From assembly GCA_965365655.1 (NCBI GenBank), contig CBDUCN010000189.1, forward strand, positions 1 to 10,274: 10,274 bases of DNA, in the 5' to 3' direction. Source of the DNA: JBFHNV01 sp965365655 (lineage in GTDB: Bacteria; Pseudomonadota; Gammaproteobacteria; HK1). The notes beneath the pieces are model-generated. The model had not been told where the DNA came from. It did not search any database and saw nothing but the letters and a program-made list of their open reading frames with translations. Positions 4,940 to 10,274 of this stretch are shown here, one piece after another; position 1 is the first letter of the stretch; every line of letters starts with the position of its first letter. Both the position numbers and the translations under genes were made by a program.

Positions 4940-6375
4940 GCCGTCACCCGCTCGGGCACAGGACGCGCCTGGTTCAGATTGGTGAACACCGGCGCGAACA
5001 GGAAGAACACGAAGTAGACCAGCGGGATCAGCGCGCTGGTCATCATCAGACCGGCCTTCGCCGGGTCGTACCGGATGCCGTCCACGGCCAGCAGGACGAT
5101 TGCGGTGACCACGAACACCGCGCCGTAGAAGCCGCCGCTTCGCTCCTTGCTGTGCACCCACAGCATCAGGAAGAAGCCGAAGTACAGCTCGCTGAGGCGC
5201 AGCCCCACCTCCGAGAAGGCCGGGCTCGCCGGCTGCAGGCCGAGCCAGCCGAGCGCCACGAAGGTGAACGCGAAAACGAACACCAGCAGCATGAACATCG
5301 GGCCCCGGTAGCGGATGGACTTCACCGGATGCCTGTCCAGCCACGGCAGCAGGAACAGGATCATCACCGCCACGCCCATCGCGATGACGCCTGTTAGCTT
5401 GTCGGGGATGGCGCGCAGGATCGCGTAGTAGGGCGTGAAGTACCACACCGGCTTGATGTGCTCCGGCGTCTTCAGCGGATCGGCCGGCACGAAGTTGTCG
5501 TGCTCGAGGAAGAAGCCGCCCATCTCCGGCGCGAAGAACACCACGAAGCTGAAGATCAGCAGAAAGGCGACCGCCCCCATCCAGTCCTTCACCGTGTAGT
5601 ACGGATGGAACGGGATGCCGTCGACCGGCACGCCCTGCGGGTTCTTGTTCTTCTTGATCTCGACGCCGTCGGGGTTGTTCGAGCCCACCTCGTGCAGCGC
5701 CAGGATGTGCCCGGCGATGAGGCCCAGCAGCACCAGCGGCAGCGCGATCACGTGCAGCGCGAAGAACCGGTTCAGCGTCGCGTCGGAGACCACGTAGTCG
5801 CCGCGGATCCAAAGGCTGAGCGCCTCACCGATGCCGAACGGCAGCGCGCCGAACAGCGAGATGATCACCTGCGCGCCCCAGAACGACATCTGCCCCCACG
5901 GCAGCAGGTAGCCGAAGAACGCCTCCGCCATCAGCGCGAGGTATATCCCCATGCCGAGCAGCCACAGCAGCTCGCGCGGCCCCTTGTACGAGCCGTACAT
6001 CAGCGCGCGGAACATGTGCAGGTAGACGACGATGAAGAAGAACGACGCCCCGGTGGAGTGCATGTAGCGCAGCAGCCACCCGAAGGGCACCTCGCGCATG
6101 ATGTACTCGACCGACGCGAAGGCCTCCTCGGCGGAAGGCTTGTAGTGCATCGTGAGCCAGATGCCGGTGACGATCTGGATCACCAGCACGAGGATGGCCA
6201 GGGAGCCGAAGTAGTACCAGATGTTGAAGTTCTTCGGCGCGTAGTACTCCGCCAGATGCTCGTTCCACATCTTGGTGACGGGCAGGCGGGCGTCCACCCA
6301 GCCCATCAGCGCCGCCACGGGGCCGCCGTTGCCGGTGGCCTTGCCGGCACCGTTGCCGGTCTGCGCGTTGTCCAT
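4936..6375 (-). CDS. petB: Cytochrome b of the bc1 complex, with a C-terminal extension
   Basis: This encodes 479 residues from ATG 6375, which has AGGAGG (6388-6383) seven bases upstream. It is the membrane core of complex III, carrying both b haems and the Qo and Qi quinone sites. Haem ligands are H106 and H120 in helix B, and H208 and H223 in helix D. Helix D is followed by the family sequence HEVGSNNPDG (228-237). The Qo motif is P-V-W-Y (309-312) instead of PEWY. Predicted membrane segments: about 52-75, 103-125, 138-160, 204-227, 265-283, 327-345, 358-380 and 389-408, then two further ones at about 415-433 and 443-465 before the usual ending PVPERVT. Eight helices are standard, so the last pair is an addition. 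The start shares one base with the petA stop (TGATG), and the stop overlaps the petC start. Confidence 0.98.
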   Translation of the reverse strand: MDNAQTGNGAGKATGNGGPVAALMGWVDARLPVTKMWNEHLAEYYAPKNFNIWYYFGSLAILVLVIQIVTGIWLTMHYKPSAEEAFASVEYIMREVPFGWLLRYMHSTGASFFFIVVYLHMFRALMYGSYKGPRELLWLLGMGIYLALMAEAFFGYLLPWGQMSFWGAQVIISLFGALPFGIGEALSLWIRGDYVVSDATLNRFFALHVIALPLVLLGLIAGHILALHEVGSNNPDGVEIKKNKNPQGVPVDGIPFHPYYTVKDWMGAVAFLLIFSFVVFFAPEMGGFFLEHDNFVPADPLKTPEHIKPVWYFTPYYAILRAIPDKLTGVIAMGVAVMILFLLPWLDRHPVKSIRYRGPMFMLLVFVFAFTFVALGWLGLQPASPAFSEVGLRLSELYFGFFLMLWVHSKERSGGFYGAVFVVTAIVLLAVDGIRYDPAKAGLMMTSALIPLVYFVFFLFAPVFTNLNQARPVPERVTA

Positions 6376-6971
6376 CAGGAGGCCTCCTGGTCCACGCCGA
6401 CGAGGATGCGGCTGTCGCTCAGATACTTGTGCGGCGGCACCTCGAGGTTCGTCGGCGCCGGCACTCCCGCGTACACGCGTCCGGCAAGGTCGAAGCGCGA
6501 GCCGTGGCAGGGGCAGAAGAACCCGCCCTGCCACTCCGGGCCGAGGTCCGCGGGCGCGATCTCGGGGCGGTAGGTCGGGGAGCAGCCGAGGTGGGTGCAG
6601 ATGCCCACCAGCACGAGGTACTCGGGCTTGATGGAGCGCACGTCGTTCGCGGCGTACGGCGGCTGCTGCTCCTCGGTGGAGTCCGGGTCGCGCAGCTTGC
6701 CCTCGTCCATCGCGCGCACGTGCTGCAGCGCCTCCTCGGAGCGGCGCACCACCCAGACCGGCTTGCCCTGCCACTTCACCCGGGTCATCTGCCCGGGCTC
6801 CAGGGAGCCGATGTCCACCTCGACCGGCGCGCCGATGGCCTTGGCGCGATCGCTGGGGGTCCAGGCGGCGATGAAGGGTACGGCGGCAAAGGCGGTGCCG
6901 ATGCCGCCGACCACGGTCACGGCGCCGGTCAGGAACCGGCGCCGTCCGATGTTCGCGTCGGTGGAACTCAT
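6375..6971 (-). CDS. petA: Rieske iron-sulfur subunit of the bc1 complex
   Basis: This encodes 198 residues from ATG 6971. An in-frame extension upstream to 7019 adds a poorly conserved Arg/Pro-rich leader ahead of the Tat signal and is unlikely. The protein carries the [2Fe-2S] cluster that takes the first electron from ubiquinol at the Qo site and swings to cytochrome c1. The N-terminus has a twin-arginine signal-anchor, R10-R11-R12-F-L-T-G, followed by a hydrophobic segment (about 15-37), as in other Rieske proteins exported folded by Tat. The cluster-binding boxes are CTHLGC (125-130) and CPCHGS (153-158): C125, H127, C153 and H156 bind iron, and C130 and C155 form the stabilising disulfide. 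The conserved ending PAPTNLEVPPHKYL (171-184) is present. It is the first gene of petABC, with a 166-bp spacer upstream that probably holds the promoter. Confidence 0.98.
   Translation of the reverse strand: MSSTDANIGRRRFLTGAVTVVGGIGTAFAAVPFIAAWTPSDRAKAIGAPVEVDIGSLEPGQMTRVKWQGKPVWVVRRSEEALQHVRAMDEGKLRDPDSTEEQQPPYAANDVRSIKPEYLVLVGICTHLGCSPTYRPEIAPADLGPEWQGGFFCPCHGSRFDLAGRVYAGVPAPTNLEVPPHKYLSDSRILVGVDQEAS
6376..6389 (-). promoter_or_regulatory. Palindromic ribosome-binding site of petB inside the end of petA
   Basis: CAGGAGGCCTCCTG is a perfect 14-base palindrome. On the minus strand its first half holds the petB Shine-Dalgarno AGGAGG (6388-6383). The second half runs up to the petA stop and the petB ATG. 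As RNA it can fold into a 5-bp stem with a GGCC loop that would partly hide the Shine-Dalgarno until a ribosome finishing petA opens it. The Shine-Dalgarno role is strongly supported; the regulatory fold is inference. Confidence 0.6.
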
Positions 6972-7087
6972 GGGGACTCGGGATCTCCGTTGCGGGGGAA
7001 TGCCTCGGAAACCGGGCAAAAGCTCGCGGGCGCGCGGCGCAGATCGCGCGTCCCGGGGAATTGCCAGAGGCTCGAAACAGCCGGTGA

Positions 7088-7116
7088 ATGCTCCAACAAG
7101 CGCGGGTCCCGGTCAA
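7088..7116 (-). promoter_or_regulatory. Weak candidate promoter for petABC in the hisC-petA spacer
   Basis: The 166-bp spacer (6972-7137) is the largest gap between the minus-strand genes and is the natural place for a petABC promoter. The best -35-like hexamer is TTGACC (7116-7111). Seventeen bases further on is GAGCAT (7093-7088), which matches only three of six -10 positions. The pair is listed as a candidate only; activator-dependent or other sigma-factor promoters are equally possible. I see no clear terminator for hisC in this spacer. Confidence 0.22.
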
Positions 7117-7137
7117 GGCGAGGTGCGGCCCGGGCGC

Positions 7138-8253
7138 TCAGAAAAGCTGCTCCAGGGCCGCGATCAGGGCCGTGTTCTCCTGCGGCGTGCCGACGCTGAC
7201 GCGCAGGCAGCCGGCGAGCGCCGGCGCGCTGCCGTCGAGCACGCGGATCAGGATGCCGCGCTCGCGCAGGCCCTGCGCGAGCGCGCGCGCGCTGCCCCGC
7301 GTGACCCGGCACAGCACGAAGTTGGCCTCGCTGGGCCACACCTCGAGCCCGTCGAAGCGCGACAGGGCCTCGAACAGGCGCCCGCGCTCGGCCCGGATCA
7401 GCTCCGCCTGCTCCGCGAACGCGGCGTAGTGGTCGAGCGCGAAGCAGGCCGCGGCCTGGCTCAGGCTGTTGATGTTGTAGGGCAGGCGCAGCTTGTCCAG
7501 CTCGTCGGTCCACGCCGGCGCGCCGGCCAGCAGCCCCAGGCGCAGCCCCGCCAGCCCGAGCTTGGACACGGTGCGCATCACCAGCAGGTTCGGGAACGCG
7601 TCCAGGCGCTCCAGGAACGAGCTCCGGGCGAACGGCTCGTAGGCCTCGTCCAGCACGACCACCCCCGGCGCCGCCGCGATCACCGCCTCCACGTCCTCGC
7701 GCGGAAACAGGTTGCCGGTCGGATTGTTGGGGTACGCGATGAACGTGAGCGCCGGGCGATGCTCGTCCAGCGCCGCGAGCATCGCGTCGCGGTCGAACGC
7801 GAAGTCGTCCCCGGCCAGCGGCACCGGCACGAAGCGCCCGCCCATCGCCGAGGTCAGCAGCCGGTACATCACGAACGTGGGCTCCGGCGCCAGCACCGTG
7901 CGCCCGGGCCCGCCCAGGCACAGCACCAGCAGCTGGATCAGCTCGTCGGAGCCGTTGCCCAGCAGCAGACCCGCGCCTTCGGGGATCCCGAGCACCGTGC
8001 GCAGCCGCGCCTTGAGCGCCGCCGCCGACGCGTCCGGGTAGCGGTTCACCGGCACGTCGCGAAGCCGCTCCAGCAGCCCGTCCAGCAGCTCCGGCGGCCA
8101 CGGATACGGGTTCTCCATCGCGTCGAGCTTGATCAGCCCCTCCGCCGGCGCGACGTGGTACGCGGTGAGCGCGCGCACCGGCTCGCGCACCAGCTCGGCG
8201 GCGAGGCGCGCCGCCTCGCGCGCGACCGCGGTGCCGCCGGCGGCCTCAGTCAT
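7138..8253 (-). CDS. hisC: Histidinol-phosphate aminotransferase
   Basis: This encodes 371 residues, the normal size. It transfers an amino group from glutamate to imidazole-acetol phosphate, giving histidinol phosphate, in the cytoplasm. It is a fold-type I PLP enzyme of the HisC branch: the N-terminal substrate segment LDAMENPYPWP (43-53), the cofactor phosphate region LGNGSDELIQLL (98-109), YPNNPTG (174-180) with N178, LDEAY (201-205) with D202 and Y205, and the Schiff-base lysine K231 in RTVSKLGLAGLRLG (227-240). The C-terminal arginine R351 in LRVSVGT would bind the substrate carboxylate or phosphate. The start at 8253 overlaps the end of hisD by eight bases, so it is read as part of a hisG-hisD-hisC operon. 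HisC-like genes can be confused with other aminotransferases, but the context settles it. Confidence 0.98.
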   Translation of the reverse strand: MTEAAGGTAVAREAARLAAELVREPVRALTAYHVAPAEGLIKLDAMENPYPWPPELLDGLLERLRDVPVNRYPDASAAALKARLRTVLGIPEGAGLLLGNGSDELIQLLVLCLGGPGRTVLAPEPTFVMYRLLTSAMGGRFVPVPLAGDDFAFDRDAMLAALDEHRPALTFIAYPNNPTGNLFPREDVEAVIAAAPGVVVLDEAYEPFARSSFLERLDAFPNLLVMRTVSKLGLAGLRLGLLAGAPAWTDELDKLRLPYNINSLSQAAACFALDHYAAFAEQAELIRAERGRLFEALSRFDGLEVWPSEANFVLCRVTRGSARALAQGLRERGILIRVLDGSAPALAGCLRVSVGTPQENTALIAALEQLF

Positions 8254-9559
8254 CGCCCGCGCCCCCGGCGCGCAGCTCCGCGGAGCGGGCGTGGGCGTCC
8301 AGGCGCTCGCCGCGGGCCAGCTCGGCCGCCACCGGCGCGAGGCGTGCGGCGCCGGCCGCGGAGCAGCCGATGAGACTCGAGCGCTTCTGGAAGTCGTACA
8401 CGCCCAGCGGCGACGAGAAGCGCGCGGTGGTCGCCGTCGGCAGCACGTGGTTGGGCCCGGCGCAGTAGTCGCCCAGCGCCTCCGCGGCGTGGCGGCCGAG
8501 GAAGATCGCCCCGGCGTGGCGGATCTCCGCGAGCAGCGCGTCCGGATCGGCCACCGACAGCTCGAGGTGCTCCGGCGCCAGCCGGTTCACGAGCCGCGCG
8601 GCGTCGGACAGGTCGGCGGTGCGGATGAACGCGCCGCGGCGCTCCAGCGCGCGCGCGATGATGTCGGCGCGCTGCATCGTCGGCAGCAGCGCGTCCACCG
8701 CCGCCTGCACCCGCGTCAGGAACTCCGCGTCCGGCGACAGCAGGATCGCGCGCGCGTCCTCGTCGTGCTCGGCCTGGGCGAACAGGTCCATCGCGACCCA
8801 CTCCGGCGGCGTCTCGCCGTCGCACACCACGACGACCTCCGACGGGCCGGCGATCATGTCGATGCCCACCGCACCGAAGACCAGCCGCTTGGCGGTGGCC
8901 ACCCAGATGTTGCCGGGGCCCACGATCTTGTCCACCCGGGGCACGGTCGCGGTGCCGAAGGCCATCGCGGCCACCGCCTGCGCGCCGCCGACGCTGAAGA
9001 CGCGGTGCACGCCGCACAGGCGCGCCGCCGCCAGCACGAGATCGTTCAGCTCGCCGCCGGGCGCAGGCACGCACATCACGAGCTCGGCCACGCCCGCCAC
9101 GTGCGCGGGGATCGCATTCATGATCACCGACGACGGGTAGGCCGCCTTGCCTCCCGGCACGTACAGCCCGGCCCGGTCCAGCGGCGTCACCTGCTGCCCC
9201 AGCAGCACGCCGTCCTCGTCCTCGAAGCGCCACGACTCCTGGCGCTGGCGCTCGTGGTAGCGCCGCACCCGGGCCACGGCCTGCTCGAGCGCCGCGCGGC
9301 GCGCCGCCGGGACGGCGTGCAGCGCGGCGTCGAGGCGCGCGGCGGGCACCTCGAGCTCCGCCGCGCTGGCCGCGTGCAGCCCGTCGAAGCGGGCGGTGAG
9401 CTCGAGCAGCGCGGCGTCGCCGTCGCGGCGCACGCGCGCGATGATGTCGCGCACGCCGCGCTCGACCGTCTCGTCGGCCTCGTCCAGGCGCGCGATCAGC
9501 GCATCGAAGTCGGCTTCGAAGCCGGCCGCGGCGCTGTCCAGGGTTCTCAGCGTCACCAT
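8246..9559 (-). CDS. hisD: Histidinol dehydrogenase
   Basis: This encodes 437 residues from ATG 9559; a GTG at 9592 would add 11 residues and overlap the end of hisG by 17 bases. I prefer the ATG because it gives the normal N-terminus (V-T-L-R-T-L-D-S) and has an AGGA about ten bases upstream. The enzyme is a zinc-dependent, NAD-linked dehydrogenase that oxidises L-histidinol to L-histidine in two steps. Active-site and zinc residues are all present (numbering from 9559): Q262 and H265 in FAQAEHDEDA, the catalytic E330-H331 in LAPEHLEL, D364 in LGDYCAGPNHVLPT, and H423 near the end. Other family marks are YVPGGKAAYPSSV, KIVGPGN and GPSEVVVV. It lies 16 bases downstream of hisG and overlaps hisC by eight. 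Confidence 0.98.
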   Translation of the reverse strand: MVTLRTLDSAAAGFEADFDALIARLDEADETVERGVRDIIARVRRDGDAALLELTARFDGLHAASAAELEVPAARLDAALHAVPAARRAALEQAVARVRRYHERQRQESWRFEDEDGVLLGQQVTPLDRAGLYVPGGKAAYPSSVIMNAIPAHVAGVAELVMCVPAPGGELNDLVLAAARLCGVHRVFSVGGAQAVAAMAFGTATVPRVDKIVGPGNIWVATAKRLVFGAVGIDMIAGPSEVVVVCDGETPPEWVAMDLFAQAEHDEDARAILLSPDAEFLTRVQAAVDALLPTMQRADIIARALERRGAFIRTADLSDAARLVNRLAPEHLELSVADPDALLAEIRHAGAIFLGRHAAEALGDYCAGPNHVLPTATTARFSSPLGVYDFQKRSSLIGCSAAGAARLAPVAAELARGERLDAHARSAELRAGGAGDD

Positions 9560-9575
9560 CGTTCGCGCATCCTCG

Positions 9576-10214
9576 TCACGCCACGTCCGCACGCGCCTCG
9601 ACCGCCGCGCGCAGATCGGCGATCAGCGTCTTCACCGCCGCCGGGCGCAGCTTCATCGAGGCCTTGTTCACCACCAGCCGCGAGCTGATGTCCGCGACGT
9701 GGTCCACCGCCTCCAGCCCGTTCTCCTGCAGCGTGCGCCCGCTGTCCACCAGGTCCACGATGCGGTCCGCGAGCCCCACCAGCGGCGCCAGCTCCATCGA
9801 GCCGTAGAGGTGGATGATCTCCGCCTGGCGCCCGCGCGCCGCGTAATAGCGCCGGGTGGTGCGGGCGTACTTGGTGGCCACCCGTGGGCGCGCGGGCTCC
9901 GGGCCCCGATCCACCGGCGCCGCGACCATCAGCCGGCAGCGCGCGATGCCGAGGTCCAGCGGCTCGTACAGCCCGTCGCCGCCGTGCTCCAGAAGCACGT
10001 CCTTGCCGGCCACGCCGAGGTCTGCGCCGCCGTGCTCCACGAAGGTGGGCACGTCCTGCGCGCGGATCACGAGCAGACGCAGGTCCGCGCGATCGGTGTC
10101 GAGGATCAGCTTGCGGCTGCTGTCGGGGTCCTCCAGCGGACGGATCCCCGCGCGCGCCAGCAGCGGCAGGGTCTCGTCGAGGATCCGGCCTTTGGAGAGC
10201 GCTAGGGTCAGCAT
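9576..10214 (-). CDS. hisG: ATP phosphoribosyltransferase, short (HisG-S) form
   Basis: This encodes 212 residues from ATG 10214. It catalyses the first and controlled step of histidine synthesis, joining ATP and PRPP to give phosphoribosyl-ATP. Features: the N-terminal LTLALSKGRILDETLPLL (2-19), GADLGVAGKDVLLE (63-76), and the PRPP-binding loop DLVDSGRTLQENGL (154-167). The length and the ending soon after the catalytic domains show the short form, which lacks the C-terminal histidine-binding regulatory domain of the roughly 300-residue enzyme. Short forms work as a hetero-octamer with HisZ, a HisRS-like regulatory subunit, so a hisZ gene is expected elsewhere in the genome. No clear Shine-Dalgarno precedes the ATG. 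It is the first his gene in the window; hisD follows after 16 bases. Confidence 0.98.
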   Translation of the reverse strand: MLTLALSKGRILDETLPLLARAGIRPLEDPDSSRKLILDTDRADLRLLVIRAQDVPTFVEHGGADLGVAGKDVLLEHGGDGLYEPLDLGIARCRLMVAAPVDRGPEPARPRVATKYARTTRRYYAARGRQAEIIHLYGSMELAPLVGLADRIVDLVDSGRTLQENGLEAVDHVADISSRLVVNKASMKLRPAAVKTLIADLRAAVEARADVA

Positions 10215-10239
10215 GCAGGCGGCGCGGGCGGGCGAAGGG

Positions 10240-10255
10240 GCGGCATTGTAGCCGC
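10240..10255 (-). promoter_or_regulatory. Candidate -10 element inside a small inverted repeat upstream of hisG
   Basis: On the minus strand, TACAAT (10250-10245) is a near-consensus -10 lying 30 bases before the hisG ATG. It is flanked by a 5-base inverted repeat, GCGGC on one side and GCCGC on the other. No -35 resembling TTGACA is present at 17 bases (the window ends there), so support is limited. hisG might equally be co-transcribed with an upstream gene outside the window. Confidence 0.3.
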
Positions 10256-10274
10256 TCGGCCCCGGCGCGGCCGG

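Noticed and set aside
5458..6573. 371-codon + strand open frame opposite petB and petA
   Set aside because: Antisense to cytochrome b and the Rieske gene; rich in His, Arg, Gln and Val with no recognisable domain.
6972..7019. N-terminal extension of the Rieske protein by 16 residues
   Set aside because: The Tat motif sits at the expected distance from ATG 6971; the extension is an Arg/Pro-rich, unconserved leader.
6595..8373. 592-codon + strand open frame opposite petA and hisC
   Set aside because: Its composition (Arg, Gln, Ala, Pro) is that of an antisense shadow, and it covers petA, the spacer and hisC, all clearly coding on the minus strand.
8129..9688. 519-codon + strand open frame opposite hisD and the end of hisG
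   Set aside because: Same shadow composition; hisD on the other strand keeps all catalytic residues, so the + strand frame is not needed to explain anything.
1..10274. Mobile element, CRISPR array, prophage, defence system or new biosynthetic cluster
   Set aside because: Every gene-sized interval is explained by recognised core genes. I saw no terminal inverted repeats, integrase or transposase motifs, regularly spaced repeats, or composition break.

Overview
The window is a compact, GC-rich stretch of a proteobacterial chromosome made almost entirely of core genes. Gene content and order point to a gammaproteobacterium. From memory, lpoA-yraN-diaA-dolP, sspB-sspA, petCBA and hisC-hisD-hisG lie near one another in the same relative order in Pseudomonas. 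A short-form HisG, a b-type cytochrome with a PVWY Qo motif and a DUF3301-like gene fit a high-GC lineage such as the Chromatiales/Ectothiorhodospiraceae, but that placement is inference.

Left block, + strand (1-2443): the 3' part of lpoA (outer-membrane activator of a peptidoglycan synthase), yraN (small nuclease-fold protein), a SIS-domain gene of the diaA/gmhA type, and dolP (two-BON-domain lipoprotein). Each gene overlaps the next by exactly four bases, which indicates one translationally coupled operon. A small DUF3301-like membrane-anchored protein follows at 2627-2944 on the same strand. The spacer before it (2444-2626) holds a strong hairpin and, on the minus strand, what looks like the decayed start of a macro-domain gene with its Shine-Dalgarno sequence intact.

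Right block, all minus strand, so read from right to left: hisG, hisD and hisC (three steps of histidine biosynthesis); a 166-bp spacer; petA, petB and petC (the complete cytochrome bc1 complex: Rieske protein, cytochrome b, cytochrome c1); then sspA and sspB (RNA-polymerase-associated stringent starvation protein A and the ClpXP adaptor). The 3' end of sspB overlaps the 3' end of the DUF3301-like gene by 17 bp in convergent orientation.

Functionally the window combines cell-envelope maintenance (lpoA, dolP), replication or LPS-precursor sugar metabolism (diaA/gmhA), respiration (petABC), stress and proteolysis control (sspAB) and amino-acid synthesis (hisGDC). I see no tRNA, rRNA, CRISPR array, insertion sequence, phage gene or other mobile element, and no convincing new multi-gene system. 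The items most worth checking are the macro-domain relic, the SIS protein that keeps the isomerase metal-site residues, the cytochrome b with two extra predicted membrane helices, and the palindromic ribosome-binding site between petA and petB. No gene-free stretch exceeds 300 bases.
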